Origin: a virus
Virus record (IMG/VR): IMGVR_UViG_3300032304_000756
Coordinates: 1 to 60,310 of that record
Strand: one strand, 5' to 3'
DNA: 60,310 nucleotides
In this document: positions 7,272 to 13,946 of the stretch, one piece after another
Numbering within the stretch: the first letter of the stretch is position 1
Layout of the letters: each line of letters begins with the position of its first letter
Notes under the pieces: generated by a model
Database searches by the model: none
What the model was told of the DNA's origin: nothing
What the model saw: only the letters and a program-made list of their open reading frames with translations
Translations under genes and position numbers: made by a program

Positions 7272-7751
7272 ATGACAGAAATACACGCAAAACCAGTAGT
7301 CGATGGTAAATTTTGGATTGTCGAAGAAAACGGCAGTAAGGTAGGCGTATTAAAAATCACAGAACAGAAAAAATATATCTTTAGTTCTAAAAATGCCATC
7401 ACTACCTTTGATACTAAAAAGAAAATTGTGGAACAATTTGGTCCAGAATTTTTTATAAAGAAAAGTATCGAAAAGAAAGTCAAAACAGAAGAAGATTTAG
7501 AAGTGCATGGGTATGCTACTAGTACACTGCCATATAATCCGTTATTTGATGTTAAACGTCATTTGCCACTGTTTACAAAGAGCAATAAGTCTAAAAGTGT
7601 TTATTGTGCCGGCTACTACATTATTCAATTCGATAAAGGTTGGGTGCGTAGTTTCTGTCCTAAATTGATAACCATTGAACGTTATCCGTATGAAGGTCCG
7701 TTTAAAACGGAAATGGAAATGAAACACAGGTTATCAAATGCCAGAAAATAA
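7272..7751 (+). CDS. conserved phage protein of unknown function
   Basis: 159 residues from the ATG at 7272, chosen because GGAGA stands 6 nt upstream. A second start at 7209 (ATGA overlap with the exonuclease stop, 180 residues) would add a segment with three cysteines (CHYIDTC, C) and cannot be excluded. The sequence is a compact beta-rich protein (GKFWIVEENGSKVGVLKI, then FDTKKKIVEQFG). I recall the same type in other T4-like marine phages but no function. Confidence 0.65.
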   Translation: MTEIHAKPVVDGKFWIVEENGSKVGVLKITEQKKYIFSSKNAITTFDTKKKIVEQFGPEFFIKKSIEKKVKTEEDLEVHGYATSTLPYNPLFDVKRHLPLFTKSNKSKSVYCAGYYIIQFDKGWVRSFCPKLITIERYPYEGPFKTEMEMKHRLSNARK

Positions 7752-7980
7752 AATTAATACTGCGGTGATACAACAAGTACTTCATGCAATTAAAGGTGCC
7801 GAACTAGGCAATCAACGTGAAGTTAGGTTAGATATAGCCACTGCTAAAAATCTTGCTTATACGTTAAGTTTGGTTATGACTAGATTAGCCGGTAACTACG
7901 AAGGACTGATTCAAGAATCTCGCAAGGACGACACAGTTGTTAGAGTAGAAATGGACGGTGGGTCCTGGGACAAAAATTAA
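7738..7980 (+). CDS. hypothetical protein
   Basis: 80 residues, overlapping the upstream gene by 14 nt. Mostly helical (INTAVIQQVLHAIKGAEL, DIATAKNLAYTLSLVMTRLAG). The length and layout resemble the gene at 1556, which also ends in a leucine-rich AYALTL helix, but similarity is too weak to call paralogy. No function recognised. Confidence 0.55.
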   Translation: MPENKINTAVIQQVLHAIKGAELGNQREVRLDIATAKNLAYTLSLVMTRLAGNYEGLIQESRKDDTVVRVEMDGGSWDKN

Positions 7981-7989
7981 CAAATTTTG

Positions 7990-7997
7990 GATAAATA
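7990..7997 (+). promoter_or_regulatory. putative late promoter box GATAAATA
   Basis: GATAAATA followed by TATACG, 26 nt before the ATG at 8024. It matches the NNTAAATA box found ahead of the structural operons and differs from the T4 late consensus TATAAATA by one base. There is no sigma-70 -35 at the right distance. Confidence 0.5.
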
Positions 7998-8023
7998 TAT
8001 ACGTACATTATCGAGGAACGTAT

Positions 8024-8308
8024 ATGAGTCGCCCAAAGCCCAATGTTGTGTTAGAAAAGATTAATAAAAAGACATATAAAAGTGACCAAATTTTGGAAGC
8101 CGAGGCCATTTGGGCTGTATTTTTCCAAGGTAAACCTTTTAATTTAAAAAGTCAAAATAGCCTTAGTGGTTATCCTGGAAGCAAGTATAAAAAAGTTAGT
8201 TTTAGTAATCCAGGTCATGCACATAACCTAGCAAAGAAATTGAACACATTATTCAACTCTACCGAATTCTCTGTCTATAAATTGACTACCGGTGAAGAAC
8301 TTAAATGA
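8024..8308 (+). CDS. hypothetical protein
   Basis: 94 residues from the ATG at 8024, with a strong GAGGAA ribosome site; the frame upstream to 7958 is rejected for that reason. Basic and helical at the N-terminus (SRPKPNVVLEKINKKTYKSDQILEAEAIW), ending in GHAHNLAKKLNTLF. No family recognised. It leads a two-gene unit behind a putative late promoter. Confidence 0.6.
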   Translation: MSRPKPNVVLEKINKKTYKSDQILEAEAIWAVFFQGKPFNLKSQNSLSGYPGSKYKKVSFSNPGHAHNLAKKLNTLFNSTEFSVYKLTTGEELK

Positions 8309-8706
8309 ACACAAAGCGGGCCTATACAAAGATTTTTATCAAAGAATCTGGAGAGGCTTTGAGCGAAGAAAATATCAAACTCAAAACAAGACTGTGGTGG
8401 AAAAACAACAGAGCCAAAGAACGGGAAAGTCTTAGAATAACGGACGAAGGCCTAAGATATATTACAACGGTTTTGGATATCAAAGTTTACGAAGTACCAT
8501 TTCCTCCAGATTTGGATTTGAAACCCCAAGTATTACTGTATTTGGACAAATTTTTGGACTGTCCATATCACCTTACCGAAACTGCCATTACAGTTTTGAG
8601 CGAGCGCAAAGCAATTGAACTACATCTATTTTCGGGCGATGTAAGAAAGTACGGTTTAATTAAAGCAATGAAGCGCGATTTACCAAAAACACACAAAACT
8701 TTTTAA
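8305..8706 (+). CDS. hypothetical protein
   Basis: 133 residues, coupled upstream by ATGA at 8305. Charged and helical with a central beta part. No recognised motif. It is the last gene before the sigma-70 promoter of the AAA+ ATPase. Confidence 0.6.
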   Translation: MNTKRAYTKIFIKESGEALSEENIKLKTRLWWKNNRAKERESLRITDEGLRYITTVLDIKVYEVPFPPDLDLKPQVLLYLDKFLDCPYHLTETAITVLSERKAIELHLFSGDVRKYGLIKAMKRDLPKTHKTF

Positions 8707-8714
8707 GAATCACC

Positions 8715-8743
8715 TTGACAAACCTGCGGAGTGACGCTATACT
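8715..8743 (+). promoter_or_regulatory. sigma-70 promoter of the AAA+ ATPase gene
   Basis: TTGACA at 8715-8720, 17-bp spacer, TATACT at 8738-8743: a consensus -35 and a -10 with one mismatch. It is followed by a leader of about 50 nt and a CAGGAG ribosome site before the ATG at 8796. Confidence 0.88.
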
Positions 8744-8795
8744 AATGATACTGCGAAATTAGTTGCAATAAATTTTTTTAACACAGGAGCATGTA

Positions 8796-9896
8796 ATGGC
8801 AAAAGCAGAAGTAGTCAATCGTCAAGTTAGTCCTAATGGCGCTAAAAGTGCTATTCGTAAAGCATTTAAGAAACAGCGTCCGTTGTTCCTTTGGGGTCCT
8901 CCAGGTATTGGTAAGTCCGATATTATTCACCAATTAGGTGACGAGATGGGTGCTCATGTTATTGATATTCGTCTAAGCCTGTGGGAGCCGACAGATATCA
9001 AAGGTATTCCGTATTTTGATAGTAATTCTGGTACTATGGTATGGGGTAGCCCAAGCGAACTGCCTACAGAGGCGTTTGCCAAAAATTTCCCCCACGTAAT
9101 TTTGTTCTTAGACGAAATGAACAGTGCCGCACCTAGCGTACAGGCCGCGGCGTATCAGTTGATTTTGAATCGTCGTGTTGGACAGTATCGTCTGCCCAAT
9201 AACGTACTAATCGTTGCCGCTGGTAACCGTGAAGCAGACAAAGGTGTTACTTATCGTATGCCTGCTCCGTTGGCTAACCGTTTCGTTCACTTGGAAATGC
9301 GTGTGGACTTTGATGACTGGTCTATGTGGGCTACTAACAATCGTGTACACAAAGATGTGGTTGGCTACTGCACTTTCGCAAAGAAAGACTTGTACGACTT
9401 TGATCCAAAAAGTTCAAGCCGTGCATTTGCTACTCCTCGTTCTTGGAGTTTCGTGTCTGAGTTGTTGGAAGATGACGACACCAACGATGAAACACTGATG
9501 GATTTGATTGCTGGTGCTGTGGGTGAAGGATTGGCTATTAAGTTTATGGCTCACCGAAAAGTGTCTAGCAAACTGCCTAAGCCTGAAGATATTTTGGCAG
9601 GCAAAGTTAAAAAACTAGACAGCAAGATTGAAATCAGTGCTATGTACTCTCTGACTGTGTCTATGTGCTATGAGCTCAAAGATTCTACAGAAAAACAAGA
9701 TAAGAAGTTTGACGAAAAAGTTAATAACTTCTTCCGTTTCATGATGGATAATTTTGAAACTGAATTGGTTGTTATGGGTACAAAACTTGCACTTACTCAA
9801 TATCAACTTCCATTGGATCCGGACGAAATTGAATGTTTCGACGAGTTCCACGACAAGTTTGGTAAGTACATCGCGGCCGCACAGGACAAGCGATAA
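8796..9896 (+). CDS. MoxR-type AAA+ ATPase
   Basis: 366 residues. Walker A GPPGIGKS at about 34-41, Walker B FLDEMN at about 104-109, a sensor-type AAGNRE at about 146-151 and an arginine-containing LANRFVHLEM stretch define an AAA+ module of the MoxR/dynein-related kind. MoxR ATPases usually work with VWA-domain partners to remodel proteins or insert metal, and the next gene is exactly such a partner. Both genes have their own consensus promoters and are separated by a hairpin. Its role in the infection is unknown. Confidence 0.85.
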   Translation: MAKAEVVNRQVSPNGAKSAIRKAFKKQRPLFLWGPPGIGKSDIIHQLGDEMGAHVIDIRLSLWEPTDIKGIPYFDSNSGTMVWGSPSELPTEAFAKNFPHVILFLDEMNSAAPSVQAAAYQLILNRRVGQYRLPNNVLIVAAGNREADKGVTYRMPAPLANRFVHLEMRVDFDDWSMWATNNRVHKDVVGYCTFAKKDLYDFDPKSSSRAFATPRSWSFVSELLEDDDTNDETLMDLIAGAVGEGLAIKFMAHRKVSSKLPKPEDILAGKVKKLDSKIEISAMYSLTVSMCYELKDSTEKQDKKFDEKVNNFFRFMMDNFETELVVMGTKLALTQYQLPLDPDEIECFDEFHDKFGKYIAAAQDKR

Positions 9897-9900
9897 CCAA

Positions 9901-9928
9901 AATAGGGGTGCTTTACTGCACCTCTATT
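9901..9928 (+). terminator. hairpin after the AAA+ gene
   Basis: AATAGGGGTGC at 9901-9911 pairs with GCACCTCTATT at 9918-9928 (11 bp with one G-U pair, loop TTTACT). It lies just after the ATPase stop and just before the next promoter. There is no strong T run, so termination may be partial. Near-symmetry means it could act on either strand. Confidence 0.65.
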
Positions 9929-9929
9929 C

Positions 9930-9958
9930 TTGACAAACGATAGAAACGACTGTATAAT
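9930..9958 (+). promoter_or_regulatory. perfect-consensus sigma-70 promoter of the VWA gene
   Basis: TTGACA at 9930-9935, 17-bp spacer, TATAAT at 9953-9958. Both hexamers and the spacing are ideal. It begins one base after the hairpin that ends the upstream unit. Confidence 0.93.
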
Positions 9959-9988
9959 ATATACATACAGTAAAGAAACGGAGCATAA

Positions 9989-11167
9989 ATGTCACATTCA
10001 CTAGATCCAATTATTGACAAGATTGTTGTAGCACGAGTAGGATTGCTATTACGACATCCATTTTTTGGTAACATGGCTACTCGTATGAAACTGGTTGATG
10101 CCAGCGATTGGTTGCCCACAGCCGCAACAGACTTCCGTAATTTCTATTTTAATAGAGACTTCTTTGAAAAAATGACTCCACGTCAAGTAGAGTTTGTGGT
10201 TGCACATGAAATTTTGCATTGTGTTTATGACCATATGATGCGTAACGAAGGACGTGAAAAACAGGTCTGGAACATTGCCGCTGACTATTGTGTTAACGGT
10301 TTGCTAAAGCGTGAACGTATTGGCGACGATCCTCCTGTTAAATTCTTTTATGACCGTAAATACGATACATGGAGTGCTGAACAAGTATACGACGAAATTT
10401 ACGAAAAATACGACCAAGAAGAACTTTCTAAATTAGGTGAAATGTTAGACGAACATTTGGATCCCGACAAAGATGGCGATGGCAACGGTCCAAAATATTC
10501 TAAAGAAGAATTAAAGAAAATCCGTGACGAAATTAAAGAAGCAATGATACAAGCGGCACAGGCCGCAGGTGCAGGTAATGTGCCTGGCGAGATTGCTCGC
10601 ATGATTAAAGAAATGACAGAACCTAAAATGAACTGGCGCGAACTATTACGTCAGCAAATTCAAAGTACTGTTAAAAATGACTTTAGTTGGGCAAAGCCAA
10701 GTCGCAAAGGTCAAATGACTGGTGCTATTTTACCAGGCTGTAACTTTGATACCAGTATTGATATCTGCGTATCATTAGACATGTCTGGTTCCATTACTGA
10801 TGAAATGGGTTCCGACTTTATCGGAGAAATCAAAGGCATTATGGAGGAGTTTAAAGACTTCAACATTAAAATCTGGTGCTTTGATACTAAGGTATATAAC
10901 GAACAAGACTTTAACGGATATACCGCAGACGAAATTGCCGAATACGAAATTATGGGCGGTGGTGGTACAGACTTTATGTGTAACTGGGAATACATGAAAG
11001 AGCATGATATTAACCCTAAGAAGTTTATTATGTTTACAGACGGTTATCCTTGGGACAGTTGGGGCGACGAAGATTACTGTGATACAATCTTTATTATTCA
11101 CGGTAATGATACTATTGTTCCTCCGTTTGGAACTCATGCATATTATGAGTTTCCAGATAAAAAGTAA
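9989..11167 (+). CDS. metallopeptidase-like / VWA-domain protein (DUF2201 type)
   Basis: 392 residues. The N-terminal part has a zinc-peptidase-like VVAHEILHCVYDH (HExxH at about 73-77). The middle, about 130-205, is an acidic, low-complexity linker (HLDPDKDGDGNG, AMIQAAQAAGAG). The C-terminal part is a von Willebrand A domain with a complete MIDAS: DMSGS at about 263-267, the Thr in GGGGTDF at about 322-328 and the Asp in FTDGYPW at about 349. Proteins with this pair of domains accompany MoxR ATPases in bacteria. Here the pair is intact in a phage. Whether it is a protease, a chaperone or a metal-dependent adaptor is not known. Confidence 0.82.
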   Translation: MSHSLDPIIDKIVVARVGLLLRHPFFGNMATRMKLVDASDWLPTAATDFRNFYFNRDFFEKMTPRQVEFVVAHEILHCVYDHMMRNEGREKQVWNIAADYCVNGLLKRERIGDDPPVKFFYDRKYDTWSAEQVYDEIYEKYDQEELSKLGEMLDEHLDPDKDGDGNGPKYSKEELKKIRDEIKEAMIQAAQAAGAGNVPGEIARMIKEMTEPKMNWRELLRQQIQSTVKNDFSWAKPSRKGQMTGAILPGCNFDTSIDICVSLDMSGSITDEMGSDFIGEIKGIMEEFKDFNIKIWCFDTKVYNEQDFNGYTADEIAEYEIMGGGGTDFMCNWEYMKEHDINPKKFIMFTDGYPWDSWGDEDYCDTIFIIHGNDTIVPPFGTHAYYEFPDKK

Positions 11168-11451
11168 TGACAAATACTATCAAGATAAACCCGCTTAATG
11201 TATTAGGATATAGGGAGGTGCAAGATCCGCCTCCTTATTTTCATTATCAATATTTGGATCTTAAATATAATATCGTTGGGTCTGTTAGAGATTGGATCTA
11301 CGAAAATCTAAAACACCGATTTTACATAGGTGAATGCTTAGTATTAGAAAACAACCAATATAAAACCAAAATTAAAATAGGGTTTGAAGAGCCAAAAGAG
11401 GCCAGTTTCTTTTTACTAGCGTGTTCACATTTAAAGTACCTAAATAATTAA
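11167..11451 (+). CDS. hypothetical protein
   Basis: 94 residues, starting on the last base of the VWA gene stop (TAATG), so co-translated with it. Aromatic and basic (YFHYQYLDLKYNIVG, YENLKHRFYIGE). The length and the terminal LLACSHLKYL helix are plain, with no family recognised. Being coupled to the VWA gene makes it a candidate third part of that system. Confidence 0.55.
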   Translation: MTNTIKINPLNVLGYREVQDPPPYFHYQYLDLKYNIVGSVRDWIYENLKHRFYIGECLVLENNQYKTKIKIGFEEPKEASFFLLACSHLKYLNN

Positions 11452-11464
11452 CTGCATATATAAT
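11439..11464 (+). promoter_or_regulatory. weak promoter-like region before the 11484 gene
   Basis: CCTAAATA at 11439-11446 fits the late box pattern, and TATAAT at 11459-11464 fits a sigma-70 -10 but has no convincing -35. Either could serve the gene at 11484, which has AAAGGAGT as ribosome site. Confidence 0.3.
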
Positions 11465-11483
11465 AATACAAAGGAGTATAATT

Positions 11484-11720
11484 ATGACTGAAAAAACCGA
11501 AACTCAAGAAGTAACACAACAAACTGCGCCAGCAACAGAGGCGCAACAATCAGTAGATTTAAATGTTCAAGATTTGAATATGCTGAGAAGTATCATCGAT
11601 CTTGCGGCACAGCGTGGTGCATTCAAGCCAGCCGAAATGGCGGCAATTGGCGGAGTGTATAATAAGCTCAATGGATTTTTAGAGGGCGTTGCTAAACAAG
11701 GACAACAACAAAATGGTTAA
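11484..11720 (+). CDS. small conserved phage protein
   Basis: 78 residues. A Gln/Thr-rich disordered N-terminus (about 1-28) is followed by LNVQDLNMLRSIIDLAAQRGAFKPAEMAAIGGVYNKL, a helical segment I recognise as recurrent in T4-like marine phages but with no known role. It has a strong ribosome site and overlaps the next gene by 8 nt. Confidence 0.65.
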   Translation: MTEKTETQEVTQQTAPATEAQQSVDLNVQDLNMLRSIIDLAAQRGAFKPAEMAAIGGVYNKLNGFLEGVAKQGQQQNG

Positions 11721-12330
11721 TTTAAAACACGTAGGACGTATCAAAGCAAATGGACGTAAAGTTATCATTGCTTATAGAACATTACCCGGTGAAAGCGATG
11801 CCGCACTAGTGGTTGATTCTGCTAGCCTATCCGATGATCAGCACGATGCGATTATTAAATTGGTCGAAAGTCCAGCAGGACAAAGTGCATACGAGTTTGC
11901 AGAAGCAATGGCTCGTACGAATTTTCCCGATGGTAGTATTATTCTTGCTAACTTGCATTATCACGGTAAACTTATTAAGTTCAAGACATCCGAAATTGAG
12001 ATGACCCCGTCCATGCAGGCTATCATTAGTTTAGATCAACTTAACCAGATTATTGCAGAACAGCGCGGTATCAGTGTTAACGATCTAGCATTAGGTGGCG
12101 GGTCTGCGGCAACTGAAGTGGCAACTATAAAAGATATTTCTAACACAACTAAAACAGATGTTGTGGCAGAAAGTCAGGTTGCAAAAATTAACGAGCAACC
12201 GCTAACTGATGAAGATTTGGCAAAGTCATATCGTAGTCAAGCGGATCGTTTAAGCAAAGAAGCCGCTGAGTTGCGTCGTCAAGCAGAAGCACTAGTGCCT
12301 ACTAAGAAGAAGGTCACTGTTGAAGCGTGA
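11713..12330 (+). CDS. conserved phage protein of unknown function
   Basis: 205 residues from the ATG at 11713 (upstream in-frame codons at 11689 lie inside the previous gene). Residues 1-115 are a well-formed alpha/beta domain (VNLKHVGRIKANGRKVIIAYRTLPG, DLAEHD-type helix, NLHYHGKLIKFKTSEIEMTP). Residues about 170-200 are a charged coiled-coil helix (KSYRSQADRLSKEAAELRRQAEAL). This type is widespread in marine T4-like phages. No enzyme motif is visible. Confidence 0.65.
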   Translation: MVNLKHVGRIKANGRKVIIAYRTLPGESDAALVVDSASLSDDQHDAIIKLVESPAGQSAYEFAEAMARTNFPDGSIILANLHYHGKLIKFKTSEIEMTPSMQAIISLDQLNQIIAEQRGISVNDLALGGGSAATEVATIKDISNTTKTDVVAESQVAKINEQPLTDEDLAKSYRSQADRLSKEAAELRRQAEALVPTKKKVTVEA

Positions 12331-12647
12331 AGAAAAAATCTCTGCCAAAAGATGTTGTAGATCAATGGCCAGAGGTTTTTAGTGATGTAGATGTTAAAGC
12401 AATTCCCATACCCTATCTTTATTCGATGAGGATCATCTTTAAAGATGGAAAAATATGGGATATTAATATACACGATCACGCTAGAAAAAATAGCATAGAC
12501 GACCTCGAAGCACATCTTTCCGAACTGATTACTACCTATGAAGATTCTATAGAACATATAGACTTCAGGTTGGATGTTGAGCGGGTCAAGAAAGATGTTA
12601 TGAAAAAAACAAAGAGTTTTCTTAAAAAACCAAAGAATAATATATGA
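12327..12647 (+). CDS. hypothetical protein
   Basis: 106 residues from a GTG that overlaps the preceding stop (GTGA). The N-terminal half has strand-type sequence (YLYSMRIIFKDGKIWDINIHDHA), the C-terminal half is helical and ends very basic (KKDVMKKTKSFLKKPKNN). No family recognised. It is coupled to the DHFR gene by ATGA at 12644. Confidence 0.55.
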   Translation: MKKKSLPKDVVDQWPEVFSDVDVKAIPIPYLYSMRIIFKDGKIWDINIHDHARKNSIDDLEAHLSELITTYEDSIEHIDFRLDVERVKKDVMKKTKSFLKKPKNNI

Positions 12648-13177
12648 TAGCGGCACTATTTGCAGTAGACGACATAGGCGGTATGGGATGGAAGGGTTCG
12701 TTGCCATGGCCCAGTAACAAAGATGATATGAAATGGTTTAAGACTGTTACACAAAATCAAGTGGTTGTTATGGGTCGTAAAACATGGGAAAGTCCAGATA
12801 TGCCCAGTCCGTTACCTGGACGATTAAATGCGTTGTTCACCAATAAGTTTCTCGAAAGAGAAGATATAGAACAGATTCGGGGCGATGTATGCGAAGCACT
12901 AAAAAATTTAAAACAAACAAATAGACGTAAAAATATATTTGTCATAGGCGGTCCAAATTTAATTTTGCAGTCTAGGCCCGTTTTAGATAAAGTGTATATA
13001 ACAAGGATACCTGGAGAATATTTAAATGATACCAGTATCGATTTAGCACAGTTCTTAGAAGGAATGAAACTACATCAAACAGTTAATCTCGGAACATGTA
13101 TAGTAGAAGAATATCATAATGAAACAATACCACCACGCACTAAAACACATTCTAGAAAACGGAAAGAGCAAGACTGA
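12644..13177 (+). CDS. folA: dihydrofolate reductase
   Basis: 177 residues. DHFR reduces dihydrofolate to tetrahydrofolate with NADPH and regenerates the folate used up by thymidylate synthase. Signature parts are IAALFAVDDIGGMGWKGSLPW at the N-terminus (substrate and Met20 loop), VVVMGRKTWES at about 40-50, and FVIGGPNLI at about 100-108 for NADPH. The 3' end runs 59 nt into thyA in another frame, so its last about 19 residues (very basic, ending SRKRKEQD) are overprinted on the thyA start. In T4 the frd and td genes are also adjacent with a much shorter overlap. Confidence 0.93.
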   Translation: MIAALFAVDDIGGMGWKGSLPWPSNKDDMKWFKTVTQNQVVVMGRKTWESPDMPSPLPGRLNALFTNKFLEREDIEQIRGDVCEALKNLKQTNRRKNIFVIGGPNLILQSRPVLDKVYITRIPGEYLNDTSIDLAQFLEGMKLHQTVNLGTCIVEEYHNETIPPRTKTHSRKRKEQD

Positions 13178-13946
13178 TAGAACGGGTGTAGGTACTCGTA
13201 GCGTATTTGGTTATCAAATGCGTTTTAATCTGCAAGAAGGTTTTCCAGCAGTTACTACTAAGAAGCTCGCTTGGCGAGCAGTAGTTTCGGAACTTCTTTG
13301 GTTTTTAGAGGGTAGCGGCGATGAACGCCGTCTTGCAGAGATCCTACATAACACACGAGCTCCAGAAAAGAAAACAATCTGGACTGCAAACGCTGAAGCA
13401 GATTATTGGAAACCCAAAGCAAAATATGAAGGCGACTTAGGTCGCGTGTATGGCGTTCAATGGCGAGACTTTAAAGGCGTGGATCAAATATACAATCTAA
13501 TTGAAGGTATTAAAAAAGATCCTACTGGACGCAGACACATTCTCACAGCATGGAATCCTGCTGAATTAGATCAAATGGCACTGCCGCCATGTCATGTGTT
13601 AAGTCAGTTCGATGTCACAGATGGCAGATTAAGTTGTCAACTGTATCAACGTAGTTGCGATATGTTCTTAGGTGTACCATTTAATATTGCTAGTTATAGT
13701 TTACTAACGCACATCATTGCACAAGAATGCAATTTAAAAGTTGGGGATTTTGTTTGGACTGGTGGTGACTGTCATATCTACAATAATCATGTGGATGCAG
13801 TAAACGAACAACTGGCAAGAACTCCAAAAGATCTTCCTACACTGTTTATAGCAGTCAATAAAAAAATCGCCGAGTTTGTAGTCGACGATTTTATATTAGA
13901 AAATTACAATCCTGATCCTGCTATTAAAGCAGATATGGCTGTTTAA
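13119..13946 (+). CDS. thyA: thymidylate synthase
   Basis: 275 residues, standard length. It converts dUMP to dTMP with methylene-tetrahydrofolate. Signatures: KSKTDRTGVGTRSVFGYQMRF at the N-terminus, catalytic cysteine in LPPCHVLSQF at about residue 157, QRSCDMFLGVPFNIASY at about 175-191 (dUMP binding) and GDCHIYNNHVDAV. The start at 13119 (MKQYHHALKHIL) aligns with the usual TS N-terminus, which confirms that the overlap with folA is real. No intron is present, unlike T4 td. Its stop shares bases with the stop of the convergent fibre gene. Confidence 0.97.
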   Translation: MKQYHHALKHILENGKSKTDRTGVGTRSVFGYQMRFNLQEGFPAVTTKKLAWRAVVSELLWFLEGSGDERRLAEILHNTRAPEKKTIWTANAEADYWKPKAKYEGDLGRVYGVQWRDFKGVDQIYNLIEGIKKDPTGRRHILTAWNPAELDQMALPPCHVLSQFDVTDGRLSCQLYQRSCDMFLGVPFNIASYSLLTHIIAQECNLKVGDFVWTGGDCHIYNNHVDAVNEQLARTPKDLPTLFIAVNKKIAEFVVDDFILENYNPDPAIKADMAV

